Origin: Streptomyces sp. UW30
GTDB lineage: Bacteria > Actinomycetota > Actinomycetes > Streptomycetales > Streptomycetaceae
Reading direction: 5' to 3'
Assembly: GCF_008042075.1 (NCBI RefSeq)
Contig: NZ_RDBN01000043.1
Span: 105,792 to 155,988, forward strand
Length of the DNA stretch: 50,197 bases
Below, in pieces: positions 7,302 to 15,241 of the stretch; positions within the stretch are counted from its first letter, which is position 1, and each line of letters opens with the position of its first letter. A program made the translations under genes and the position numbers. The notes under the pieces were generated by a model. The model was not told where the DNA came from. It saw only the letters and a list, made by a program, of their open reading frames with translations, and did no database searches.

Positions 7302-8060
7302 TCACGGGGCGGCGTTGACGGACGTGTCCAGTGTGGCCGTCGGATGTCCGGCCCGGGAACGGATTTCCGCCAGCCGGGCCGCGGCAGCGCTGAGCAGCAG
7401 GTCCAGAGCCGCCGGGTAGGAGCTGCGCGGCATGTCCGCCACGAGGTGCCGGGCCGTGGCGGCGATGTGCGGGTGGGTGTCGGCGGGCAGCCGCGCGTAC
7501 GTCCCCCGCCAGACGGCCACCTCCGCGTCCCGCGCGGCCTTCGGCATCGCCACGCTCGCCGAGTCGAGGGCGCCGTAGGCGAGGGCCTGGTCGACGAAGG
7601 CGTGGTAGATCCGCACCGCCTCGGGGTCGGGGAAACCGGCCCGGCGCAGCACGCCGAGCATGGTCTCGACGGCCTGGATCTCGTACGCCCGCCCGGTCAC
7701 CCGGTACGAGCTGAGCACCGCCGCCCGGGGGTGTGCGAGGGCGCCCTCGTGCATGCGCAGGCCCAGGTCCCGCAGGTCGGCGCACCAGTTGCCGGTGGGG
7801 CGCCAGGCGCGCAGCGTACGGCCGATGAGTTCGTCGGCGATGGCGAGCATCAGGTCGTCGGTGTGCCGGAAGTACCGGTACAGCGAACTGGGGTCGGCGC
7901 CGAGGGCCCGCCCGAGGCGGCGCACCGACAGGGCGTCGGCGCCGTGCTCCTCGATGAGCCGCAGGGCCGTCTCGACGATCAGGGCCTCGGACAGGACGAC
8001 GCCCTGCTTGGTGGGGCGCCTGCGCCGGCGCTCGGCGGGCGGGACGACGCGCTCGCTCAT
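7302..8060 (-). CDS. TetR family regulator with TetR_C-type ligand domain
   Basis: A 252-residue regulator, longer than the usual ~200 residues. A basic tail (ERRRRRPTKQG) precedes the helix-turn-helix (about 25-70, with ADPSSLYRYFRHTDDLMLAI). The C-terminal domain resembles the tetracycline-repressor C-terminal family. GGGAGGC lies upstream of the ATG. It is divergent from the amino acid permease gene, so it probably controls that permease-amidohydrolase pair as well as its own TetR-PPOX unit. The intergenic ACAAC...CTTGTTAAG segment (about 8096-8118) has only imperfect dyad symmetry. Confidence 0.9.
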   Translation of the reverse strand: MSERVVPPAERRRRRPTKQGVVLSEALIVETALRLIEEHGADALSVRRLGRALGADPSSLYRYFRHTDDLMLAIADELIGRTLRAWRPTGNWCADLRDLGLRMHEGALAHPRAAVLSSYRVTGRAYEIQAVETMLGVLRRAGFPDPEAVRIYHAFVDQALAYGALDSASVAMPKAARDAEVAVWRGTYARLPADTHPHIAATARHLVADMPRSSYPAALDLLLSAAAARLAEIRSRAGHPTATLDTSVNAAP

Positions 8061-8184
8061 GGACTGCCTCCCTCGGGCCGGTGCCCGCACCTTACGACAA
8101 CACCGTTGACTTGTTAAGCCCTCGTTCAGTTTCATGTCCGCTCATCGGGGCCGCCCGGGCCCCCGATGCGAGCGGAGACCTGCC

Positions 8185-9690
8185 ATGCCCGACCAGCAGT
8201 CCCACAGCGTCGCCCCACCGGCGCGGCCCGAGCTGCGCAAGTCCCTCGGCGTCCTGGACGGCATCGCCATCGCCGCGTCCAGCACGGCCGCGACCACCAG
8301 CATCGGCATCGGCCTCGGGGTCACCGCGGGCGTGGTCGGCCTGCATCTGCCGGCGATCATGCTGCTGGCGTTCCTGCCCGTCCTAGGCATCGCGGGTGCC
8401 TACTCCCGGCTCAACAAGGTCGAGCCGAACGCGGGCAACGGCTATGTGTGGGTGGGCCGTTCGCTCACCCCGTGGCTCGGCTTCATGGTGGGCTGGGTGA
8501 CCATCGTGGCCGTGGTGGCGTTCCTCGCGTACACCACGGCCGTCACCGGCTCGGCCCTGCTCCAGCTGGCCGGGGACGCCGGGCTGCACCGGGTGGGCGG
8601 CCTCGCGCTGGACCCCGGGTCGACCGCGCAGACGACGGCGGTCGGCATCCTGGTCCTGGTCGCGGTCACGCTGACCGCGGTCACCGGCGTCCGCACCGCC
8701 GCGCGCCTCCAGGCCGGACTGCTGGTCTTCGAGTACGTCGTCCTGCTGGGCTTTTGCGGATACGGCATCGTCACCGGCCCGCACGATTTCAGCCTGAGCT
8801 GGTTCGACCCGTTCGCGATCCCGTCGGCGACCGCGCTCGCGCAGGGCATGCTGCTGTCGGTGTTCTGCTACTGGGGCTTCGAGTCGGCGTACACCGTCAA
8901 CGAGGAGGTGCGCGACCCGCGCGACGCGTCCCGGGCCGGCATCATCACCCTGTTCACCATGCTGGCGCTGTTCCTGCTCGGCTCGGTCGCCTTCCAACGC
9001 GTGCTGTCCGAGGAGGAGTTGGTCGGCCACGGCCCCGAGGGGCTCGCGTTCTTCGGCGAGCGGCTGGCGTCCCAGCCGTGGGCCGCGCTTCCCCTGGTCG
9101 CCCTGATGTTCTCGGCGGTCGCCTCGCTACAGGCCGGGGTGATCCCGACGGCTCGTGGGATGTTCGCGATGAGCCGGGACCGTACGCTCGGGCCGGTGTG
9201 GTCCAGGATCAGCCCCCGGTACGGGACTCCGGCCGTCGGCACGGTGCTGATCGGCGCGCTGGCCGCGGCGGTCGCGGCGCTCGCGCTGGTCATCCCGCGG
9301 CTCGCCGACATGATCATGGCGACGGTGAGCGCCGTGGGCATCGTGGTCGCCCTGTCGTACGCCCTCACCGCTCTCGCGGCCGCCGTCCGCTTCCGCTCGC
9401 TGTTGCGCGAGGACTGGCGGCAGGGGGTGCGCGCGGTGGTCCTGCCGACGCTGAGCGCGTTCGCGCTGCTGGGCCTCGGCGGTTACCTCGGCTGGTCCTT
9501 CTACTCCTCCACCGACCACTTCGAAGTCAGCGCGGACAACGGGTGGTTCCTGCTGTCCACTCCCCTGGCGATGATCGCGTCCGGCTTCGTGGCCGCCGCG
9601 TGGGCCAGGTGGGTGCGCAGGTCGCCGTACTTCCAGACCGGCAAGGGCACCGACGCCGACGCGCCCCAGCTGCTCGCCACCTCGCGATAA
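8185..9690 (+). CDS. APC family amino acid permease
   Basis: A 501-residue transporter with about twelve hydrophobic segments. The first segment carries LDGIAIAASSTAATTSIGIGLG, the equivalent of the glycine-rich substrate-binding TM1 of APC permeases. FCYWGFESAYTVNEEVRDPRDASRAGI (about 229-255) is the conserved TM6 and loop region. The ATG at 8185 has GGAG at 8173-8176; the longer frame from 8134 lacks a family-like N-terminus. The downstream amidohydrolase starts 21 bp after the stop, indicating co-transcription. This suggests uptake of an amino-acid-like or amide substrate that is then hydrolysed. Divergent from TetR at 8060. Confidence 0.92.
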   Translation: MPDQQSHSVAPPARPELRKSLGVLDGIAIAASSTAATTSIGIGLGVTAGVVGLHLPAIMLLAFLPVLGIAGAYSRLNKVEPNAGNGYVWVGRSLTPWLGFMVGWVTIVAVVAFLAYTTAVTGSALLQLAGDAGLHRVGGLALDPGSTAQTTAVGILVLVAVTLTAVTGVRTAARLQAGLLVFEYVVLLGFCGYGIVTGPHDFSLSWFDPFAIPSATALAQGMLLSVFCYWGFESAYTVNEEVRDPRDASRAGIITLFTMLALFLLGSVAFQRVLSEEELVGHGPEGLAFFGERLASQPWAALPLVALMFSAVASLQAGVIPTARGMFAMSRDRTLGPVWSRISPRYGTPAVGTVLIGALAAAVAALALVIPRLADMIMATVSAVGIVVALSYALTALAAAVRFRSLLREDWRQGVRAVVLPTLSAFALLGLGGYLGWSFYSSTDHFEVSADNGWFLLSTPLAMIASGFVAAAWARWVRRSPYFQTGKGTDADAPQLLATSR

Positions 9691-9711
9691 CTCCCCGACA
9701 GGAAAAGGAAC

Positions 9712-11346
9712 ATGCACGCAGATCTCCTCTTCACCGGCGGCCCCGTCCTCACGCCCGAGGGCCGCACCGCGACCGCCGTGGCCGTCACCGGCGACCGCAT
9801 CACGGCCGTAGGGCGTCAGGAGGTGCACGATCTCGCCGGACCGCGGACCGAGGTGGTGGACCTCGCCGGGCGGCTGCTGCTGCCCGGGTTCCAGGACGCG
9901 CATGTGCATCCGGTGCCGGCCGGCCTGGAACTCACCCAGTGCGATCTGACGGCAACCAGGACGGCGGACGAGACCCTCGCCGTGGTGCGCGCCTACGCCG
10001 ACGCGCACCCCGAGCGGGAGTGGATCACCGGCGGAGGCTGGTCGATGGAGGCCTTCGAGGGCGGTACGCCGACGAAGGAGCTGCTGGACGCGGTGGTGCC
10101 CGACCGGCCGGTGTATCTGCCCAACCGCGACCATCACGGCGCCTGGGTGAACAGCCGCGCCCTGGCGCTCGCCGGCATCACGCGCGACACGCCCGACCCG
10201 GCCGACGGGCGGATCGACCGGGATGCCTCCGGCGAGCCGAGCGGGTCCCTCCAGGAGGGCGCGATGCAGCTGGTGGGGCGGCTCACCCCGCCCGCCACGC
10301 AGGCCGACCGGGTGGCCGCCCTGCTGCATGCCCAGCGCCGGCTGCACGCGCTCGGCATCACCGCCTGGCAGGACGCGCTCGTCGGGGACTTCCTCGGCAT
10401 GGACGATCCGGGGCAGGCGTATGCGGCGGCCGCGCGGGACGGCTCGCTCACCGCGCGCGTCGTCGGCGCGCTGTGGTGGGACCGTGAGCGCGGCGCCGAG
10501 CAGATTCCCGAACTGGTCGAGCGCCGGGAGGCGTTGAGCCACGGCAGGTTCCGCGCGACCAGCGTCAAGCTGATGCTGGACGGTGTCGCCGAGACCGGCA
10601 CCGCCGCGCTGGTGGACCCGTATCTCGACAAGTGCGGCTGCGCCACCGCCAACCGCGGCACCAGCTTCATCGACCCGGAGCAACTGCCCAAGTACGTCAC
10701 CGAGTTGGATGCGCTGGGGTTCCAGTGCCACTTCCACGCCCTGGGCGACCGGGCCGTACGCGACGCGCTGGACGCGATCGAGGCCGCGCGGGCCGCCAAC
10801 GGGCCGAGCGACACGCGGCCCCATCTGGCCCATCTCCAGGTAGTCCAGCCCGCCGACGTGCCGCGCTTCGCCCGGCTCGGGGCGATCGCGAACATCCAGC
10901 CGCTGTGGGCCGCGCACGAGCCGCAGATGGACGAGCTGACGATTCCCTTCCTGGGCCCCGAACGGACCGCGTGGCAGTACCCGTTCGGCACTCTGCTGCG
11001 CTCGGGTGCCCGGCTCGCGGCGGGCAGCGACTGGCCGGTGAGCAGCCCCGATCCGCTGCACGGCGTCCATGTGGCGGTCAACCGGGTGGTGCCGGAGAGT
11101 GCCGAGGCGCCGGTGTTCCTGCCCGGCGAGCGGATCGGACTCGCCGACGCGCTGGCGGCCTACACGGCCGGCTCGGCGTATGCGAACCATCTCGACGACA
11201 CGGGCGAGGTGCGAGTGGGGGCGCTGGCCGATCTCGTGGTCCTGGACCGCGATCCGTTCGACGGGCCGGTGGAGGCGATCGCGCAGACGCGGGTGGCGCG
11301 GACATATGTGGGAGGCGCGCGAGTGTACGCAGCTCAAGAGGCATAA
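9712..11346 (+). CDS. YtcJ-like metal-dependent amidohydrolase
   Basis: A 544-residue amidohydrolase. It has an N-terminal beta sandwich (residues 1-58), the metal-binding HxH of QDAHVHP (His64, His66), a large (beta/alpha)8 body with FHALGDRAVRDAL, HLAHLQVV and GSDWPVSSPDPLHGV motifs, and a C-terminal return to the sandwich (GALADLVVLDRDPF). These are the marks of the YtcJ/LAF3 subfamily, which hydrolyses amides and formamides. AAAAGGA precedes the ATG. It is coupled to the upstream permease gene. The exact substrate is unknown. Confidence 0.92.
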   Translation: MHADLLFTGGPVLTPEGRTATAVAVTGDRITAVGRQEVHDLAGPRTEVVDLAGRLLLPGFQDAHVHPVPAGLELTQCDLTATRTADETLAVVRAYADAHPEREWITGGGWSMEAFEGGTPTKELLDAVVPDRPVYLPNRDHHGAWVNSRALALAGITRDTPDPADGRIDRDASGEPSGSLQEGAMQLVGRLTPPATQADRVAALLHAQRRLHALGITAWQDALVGDFLGMDDPGQAYAAAARDGSLTARVVGALWWDRERGAEQIPELVERREALSHGRFRATSVKLMLDGVAETGTAALVDPYLDKCGCATANRGTSFIDPEQLPKYVTELDALGFQCHFHALGDRAVRDALDAIEAARAANGPSDTRPHLAHLQVVQPADVPRFARLGAIANIQPLWAAHEPQMDELTIPFLGPERTAWQYPFGTLLRSGARLAAGSDWPVSSPDPLHGVHVAVNRVVPESAEAPVFLPGERIGLADALAAYTAGSAYANHLDDTGEVRVGALADLVVLDRDPFDGPVEAIAQTRVARTYVGGARVYAAQEA

Positions 11347-11454
11347 GCAGTAACGGAGATCACGGCAGGGGCACGCGTAGATCATTTACGCTCTGGGCAG
11401 CCTCGTACCGCTTCTCGGTTCAACTTTCACACCGCGAAGCCCAGTTCGAGTGCG

Positions 11455-11477
11455 CGGGCGGTCGTCGCGACCGCCCG
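11455..11477. promoter_or_regulatory. Strong hairpin/operator upstream of the terpene synthase
   Basis: CGGGCGGTCG (11455-11464) and CGACCGCCCG (11468-11477) are perfect 10-bp arms around TCG, centred 61 bp before the synthase start. There is no T-run. It may be an operator, an attenuating leader hairpin or a weak terminator for the amidohydrolase operon. Confidence 0.4.
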
Positions 11478-11526
11478 TTCGCAGGGGCAGGGGGGACTCT
11501 GCGTTTCGTCTCCCGGAAGGAAACAC

Positions 11527-12558
11527 ATGCCTCAGGACGTCAGGTTCGAGCTGCCCTTCGACACGCCCGTCAGTGAGCATCTGGAGCATGCCCGGGCGCG
11601 GCATCTGCGCTGGATCTGGGACATGGACCTGATCCGCAGCAAGGCGGGTTTCGAGGAGTACAAGTCCTGGGACCTGCCGCAGGCCGCCGCCCGTACCTAC
11701 CCGCACGCCTCGGCGGACGACCTGGTCGTCCTGATGAACTGGTTCTCCCTGGCCTTCCTCTTCGACGACCAGTTCGACGCCGGCCAACCCGACCGCGCCG
11801 ACCGCATAGCCGAGGTCGCGCGCGAGCTGATCGTCACGCCGTTGCGCCCGGCGGGCACCCGGCCCCGTGTGGTCTGCCCGATCACGCTGGCCTGGGCGGA
11901 GGTCTGGAAGCACCTTTCGGATGGCATGCCCTTGACATGGCAGACCCGGTTCGCCGCCTCCTGGGGCCGCTTCCTCATGGCGCACTGCGAGGAGGTCGAC
12001 CTGGCATCCCGCGGGCTGGAGGGCACGCTGGATCTCGACGAGTACGCGCTCTTCCGGCGCCGAACCGTCGGCATCCACCACAGCATCGACGCGGGCGAGC
12101 GCAGCCGGCGCTTCATGGTGCCCGCCCAGGTGATGGCGCATCCGCTGATGGAACGGATGCGGGACCTCGCCGCGGACACCATCGGATTCATGAACGACAT
12201 CCACTCCTTCGAGCGCGAGAAGCGCCGGGGCGACGGCCACAACCTGATCGCCGTACTGCACCGGGAGCGGCGCTGCTCGTGGGAGGAGGCGGCCGACGAG
12301 GCGTACCGGATGACCCTCGCGTGCCTCGACCAGTACCTCGAACTGGAGGCGAGCGTCCCGCAGATGTGCGACGAGCTCGGCCTCGACGCCACGGCGCGGG
12401 ACGAGGTGCGGAAGGGCGTGGAGGCCATCCAGCACTGGATCAACGGCAACTACGAATGGGCGCTGGTGACGGGCCGCTACCACGCGGCGAAGGAAGGCCC
12501 CGCTGCCGCCGCCGAGTTGGCCGGGCGCGGCTCGGTGGACGACCTGCTCGCGGTATAG
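11527..12558 (+). CDS. Class I terpene synthase (sesquiterpene cyclase type)
   Basis: A 343-residue single-domain terpene cyclase that begins MPQDVRFELPF like pentalenene synthase. The aspartate-rich motif DDQFD lies at 80-84. The NSE triad is NDIHSFERE (Asn223, Ser227, Glu231). A pyrophosphate-sensor arginine cluster RRRT (177-180) and the C-terminal Arg317-Tyr318 pair are present, so all catalytic elements are intact. It would ionise farnesyl diphosphate (a geranyl or geranylgeranyl substrate is possible) with three Mg ions and cyclise it; the product cannot be named. GGAAGGA is spaced 6 nt from the ATG. It faces the conservon P450 (70-bp gap), a candidate oxidising partner. Confidence 0.93.
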   Translation: MPQDVRFELPFDTPVSEHLEHARARHLRWIWDMDLIRSKAGFEEYKSWDLPQAAARTYPHASADDLVVLMNWFSLAFLFDDQFDAGQPDRADRIAEVARELIVTPLRPAGTRPRVVCPITLAWAEVWKHLSDGMPLTWQTRFAASWGRFLMAHCEEVDLASRGLEGTLDLDEYALFRRRTVGIHHSIDAGERSRRFMVPAQVMAHPLMERMRDLAADTIGFMNDIHSFEREKRRGDGHNLIAVLHRERRCSWEEAADEAYRMTLACLDQYLELEASVPQMCDELGLDATARDEVRKGVEAIQHWINGNYEWALVTGRYHAAKEGPAAAAELAGRGSVDDLLAV

Positions 12559-12582
12559 GCCCGCCCACGTGGAGAACGACGC

Positions 12583-12616
12583 GGCCGTCCGACCGGGACA
12601 AACCGGCCGGACGGCC
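12583..12616. terminator. Bidirectional terminator between terpene synthase and cvnE
   Basis: GGCCGTCCG (12583-12591) pairs perfectly with CGGACGGCC (12608-12616) between two convergent genes. There is no T-tract, which is usual for actinobacterial hairpin terminators. Confidence 0.55.
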
Positions 12617-12628
12617 CGCTTGTGACCG

Positions 12629-13876
12629 TTATGCGGGGAACTCGACCGGCAGGCTGTCCAGTCGGGACTCCCAGGTGAAGGCGGTGGAGCTGAGTTCCTC
12701 CGCCGCGACGCCCAGACGCAGGCCCGGCAGCCGGTGCAGCAGCACGTCGACCGCGATCTCGACGATGGCCATGCCGATCCCCTGCCCGGGACACTCGTGG
12801 GGGCCGGAACTGAACGCCAGGTGCGCGTCGTTGCCCTGGACCGACACCCCGAGGTCCGGCCGGACCTCGGGATCCACGTTGCCCGCGGCGAGCCCCAGGA
12901 CCATGAGATCGCCCTCCTGGATCCGGTGGCCGCCCAGTTCCAGGTCGGCGGTCGCGACACGCCCCGGCAGCACGGCGAGCGGCGGCGTGTTCCACATCGC
13001 CTCCTGCACCACCGCGGAGATGTCGAGCTCACCGCTGATCAGCCCGCTGAGCCGGGTGGTGTCGGTGAGGATCAGCTGCAGCACGCGGGCCAGCAGGTTG
13101 CTGGTCGTGGTGTGCGCGGCGATGAGCACCAGCCGCAGATGGTTGACGACCTCGTCCTCGTCGAGACCGGCGTGGTGCTCGATGAGGGCGGTGGTGAAGT
13201 CCGACCCGGGCTCGGCCCGCTTGCGCTCCGCGAGCGCGGAGAGGATCTCCATGATGCGGTCGTTGTGCGTGAGCGCGTCCTCGCCGCCCTTGAGGACGTG
13301 CGCGCTGGACTCGGCGAGTCGGCGCCCCTCCCCCTGGGGCAGCCCGAGGATGCGGGTGAGCACGAGCATCGGCAGGTGTTCGGCGTAGTCCGAGACGAGG
13401 TCGGCGCGGCCGGCCTCGGCGAACGCGTCGATCTGCTTGTTGGCGAAGTGCGTGGCGTGCCGCCGCACACCGCGGTCGGCCGCGGCCTGGAGCCCGTCCG
13501 TGACCGCGCCGCGCAGTCTGCGGTGCGGCTCGCCGTCCTGGGAGACACAGTCGGGACGCCAGCCGATCATCGGGATCAGCGGCGAGGTGTCGTCGACGCG
13601 TCCTTCCCGCCAGTCCCGCCAGGTCCGCGCGTCCCGGGTGAACTGCCGGGGATTGTCGAGCACCCGCCGGTTGTCGCGGTAGCCCAGCACCAGCCAGGCC
13701 GGGACGTCGCCTTCCAGCAGCACCGGTGCCACGGAGCCGTGCTCCTTGCGCAGCCGCTCGTACGTGGCGCCCGGGTCGGTCGACGCCTCCGGCCCGAACA
13801 GCCGCGTGAGCTCGGACCCGTGGCCGAGCGGGCAACTGCGGGGCGCGTCGGGATCGTTCGAGGGCTGGGCGTTCAT
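12629..13876 (-). CDS. cvnE: Conservon cytochrome P450 lacking the ExxR motif (CYP157-like)
   Basis: A 415-residue P450 and the last gene of the conservon; its start overlaps the cvnD stop by ATGA. The heme loop FSSGPHECPGQ carries the thiolate Cys362. The K-helix reads QEAMW (Glu292-x-x-Trp295), so the otherwise near-invariant Arg is Trp. The I-helix reads AAHTTTS (253-259) instead of AGxxT. Loss of ExxR is known for the CYP157 family, which is typically encoded in conservons, so the deviation is family-like and does not indicate decay. Whether such proteins catalyse oxidation or act as heme-based sensors in the Cvn complex is open. Convergent with the terpene synthase. Confidence 0.93.
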   Translation of the reverse strand: MNAQPSNDPDAPRSCPLGHGSELTRLFGPEASTDPGATYERLRKEHGSVAPVLLEGDVPAWLVLGYRDNRRVLDNPRQFTRDARTWRDWREGRVDDTSPLIPMIGWRPDCVSQDGEPHRRLRGAVTDGLQAAADRGVRRHATHFANKQIDAFAEAGRADLVSDYAEHLPMLVLTRILGLPQGEGRRLAESSAHVLKGGEDALTHNDRIMEILSALAERKRAEPGSDFTTALIEHHAGLDEDEVVNHLRLVLIAAHTTTSNLLARVLQLILTDTTRLSGLISGELDISAVVQEAMWNTPPLAVLPGRVATADLELGGHRIQEGDLMVLGLAAGNVDPEVRPDLGVSVQGNDAHLAFSSGPHECPGQGIGMAIVEIAVDVLLHRLPGLRLGVAAEELSSTAFTWESRLDSLPVEFPA

Positions 13877-14478
13877 CGGGACTCCAGTGCGACGGCGGAG
13901 CGGTCCTTCAAGTGACGTATCAGGGCGACGAGCACGTCACGGCTGGAGGCCCGGTCGCGGGCGTCGAAGGTCACGACCGGGGTGTGCGGGGGGATGTCCA
14001 GGGCGTCCCTGATCTCCTCGACCGGGTAGCCCTTGGAGTCGGGGAAGACGTTCAGCGCCACGACGAACGGGACGTGCTGGCGCTCCATCTCCTCGATCGC
14101 CCGGAAGCTGGAGGCGAGCCGGCGGGTGTCCACCAGGACGACCGCGCCCAGGGCTCCCTTGAACAGGCCGTTCCACAGGAACCAGAAGCGCTCCTGCCCG
14201 GGGGTGCCGAACAGGTACAGCATCAGGCTGTCGTTGAGGCTGATCTTGCCGAAGTCCAGGCTGACGGTGGTCTGCGTCTTGTCGGCGACGCCGATGAGAC
14301 GGTCGACGTCGGCACTGGCCTGGGTGAGCGTCTCCTCGGTGGTGAGCGGCTTGATGTCGCTCACCGAGCGGACCATCGTGGTCTTCCCGGTGCCGAAGCC
14401 GCCGGCGATCATCACCTTCACCGAGCGGGTGTCACCGGCACCGGGCCCGCCGGGCCCGTCAAAGCCTTTGAAGTCCAC
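13873..14478 (-). CDS. cvnD: Conservon GTP-binding protein
   Basis: A 201-residue small GTPase of the CvnD/MglA-like type. The P-loop is GGFGTGKTT (Gly26-Thr34). FGTPGQERF (91-99) replaces the usual DxxG. At the position of NKxD only ALNVFPD (142-148) is seen, so base recognition is non-classical, as in the family. The GTG at 14478 is chosen because GAGGAGG precedes it by 7 nt; the coding frame overlaps cvnC by 20 bp, implying tight translational coupling. It is expected to switch with the roadblock protein CvnB and the kinase-like CvnA at the membrane. Confidence 0.95.
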   Translation of the reverse strand: MDFKGFDGPGGPGAGDTRSVKVMIAGGFGTGKTTMVRSVSDIKPLTTEETLTQASADVDRLIGVADKTQTTVSLDFGKISLNDSLMLYLFGTPGQERFWFLWNGLFKGALGAVVLVDTRRLASSFRAIEEMERQHVPFVVALNVFPDSKGYPVEEIRDALDIPPHTPVVTFDARDRASSRDVLVALIRHLKDRSAVALESR

Positions 14479-14830
14479 TGAGTACCTCCTCAAGGAGCGC
14501 GAGGTCGGGCCCGCGACCGGCGGAGTGCGCCGGGATGGGATCACGGGCTTCGACATGGCCTGCCTCCAGCAGATCCGTCAGCAGCACCGCAAGAATGTTG
14601 AAGGGCAGTCCGAGGTGGGCGCCGAGTTCGGCCACCGACAGCGGATCGCGGCAGCGCCGGAGGATCTCCTCGTGCTCATGCTGCATCCCCGCTGCGGGGG
14701 CGGTGCGGGAGACGACGAGGGTCGCCACGTCGAGACTCGACGCCGAACCGCCCGGTCCGCTGCGCCCCTGGGTGAGGACGTAGTAGCGCTCCAGACCGGA
14801 GGGGTTCGAGGGCCGGCGGGGAGCACTCAT
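14459..14830 (-). CDS. cvnC: Conservon DUF742 protein
   Basis: A 123-residue DUF742 protein with a winged-helix-like core: HEEILRRCRDPLSVAELGAHLGLPFNILAVLLTDLLEAGHV (about 52-92). In conservons, CvnC interacts with the other Cvn components; its biochemical role is not settled. Its start overlaps the cvnB stop by ATGA and its end overlaps cvnD, so it sits in the middle of a translationally coupled chain. Confidence 0.94.
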   Translation of the reverse strand: MSAPRRPSNPSGLERYYVLTQGRSGPGGSASSLDVATLVVSRTAPAAGMQHEHEEILRRCRDPLSVAELGAHLGLPFNILAVLLTDLLEAGHVEARDPIPAHSAGRGPDLALLEEVLSGLQRL

Positions 14831-15237
14831 CCAGAGTGCTCCTCCAGGCGCGCGGTGGTGCCGAGCAACTCGCCCATCCTGCGCGCCAGGTCCCTCATCT
14901 GGTGGCCGAGCAGGCCCTGGTCGAGGCCCTCCCGGGCGAGGACGCCGAGATAGGTCTCCACACCGGCCCGTACGACGAAGAGGTGGCCGCCGTCGACCTC
15001 GATCATCGCCAGCCTGAGCTGTCCCGCGTACTTGGGGAACTGCTCGGCGACCGGCTGCGCCAGCGCCTGCAGGCCCGCGACGACGGCCGCGAAGCGGTCC
15101 ACGTCGTCGGGGTCCTCGGCGCCGTAGGAGGTGATGGCCTTGCCGTCGCTGGAGGCCACCAGGGCGAAGTTGATCTCCTGGATGCTCTCCACCAGGTCGC
15201 GGAGCGCCCAGCTCACGTCGGTTCCCTGCTGCGTCAT
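14827..15237 (-). CDS. cvnB: Conservon roadblock/LC7 protein
   Basis: A 136-residue protein of the roadblock/LC7 fold, starting near TDVSWALRDLVESIQEINFALVASSDGKAITSYG, which is the diagnostic N-terminal half. Such proteins bind small GTPases and modulate their cycle, here presumably CvnD. The ATG at 15237 was chosen to start at MTQQGTDVSW; the longer open frame reads into cvnA. It is 4 bp downstream of the cvnA stop and overlaps cvnC. Confidence 0.95.
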   Translation of the reverse strand: MTQQGTDVSWALRDLVESIQEINFALVASSDGKAITSYGAEDPDDVDRFAAVVAGLQALAQPVAEQFPKYAGQLRLAMIEVDGGHLFVVRAGVETYLGVLAREGLDQGLLGHQMRDLARRMGELLGTTARLEEHSG

Positions 15238-15241
15238 GGGA

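Noticed and set aside
9127..11385. Long minus-strand open frame opposite the permease and amidohydrolase genes
   Set aside because: It is antisense to two well-supported genes with clear motifs, and its own sequence is Arg/Gly/His-rich without a domain.
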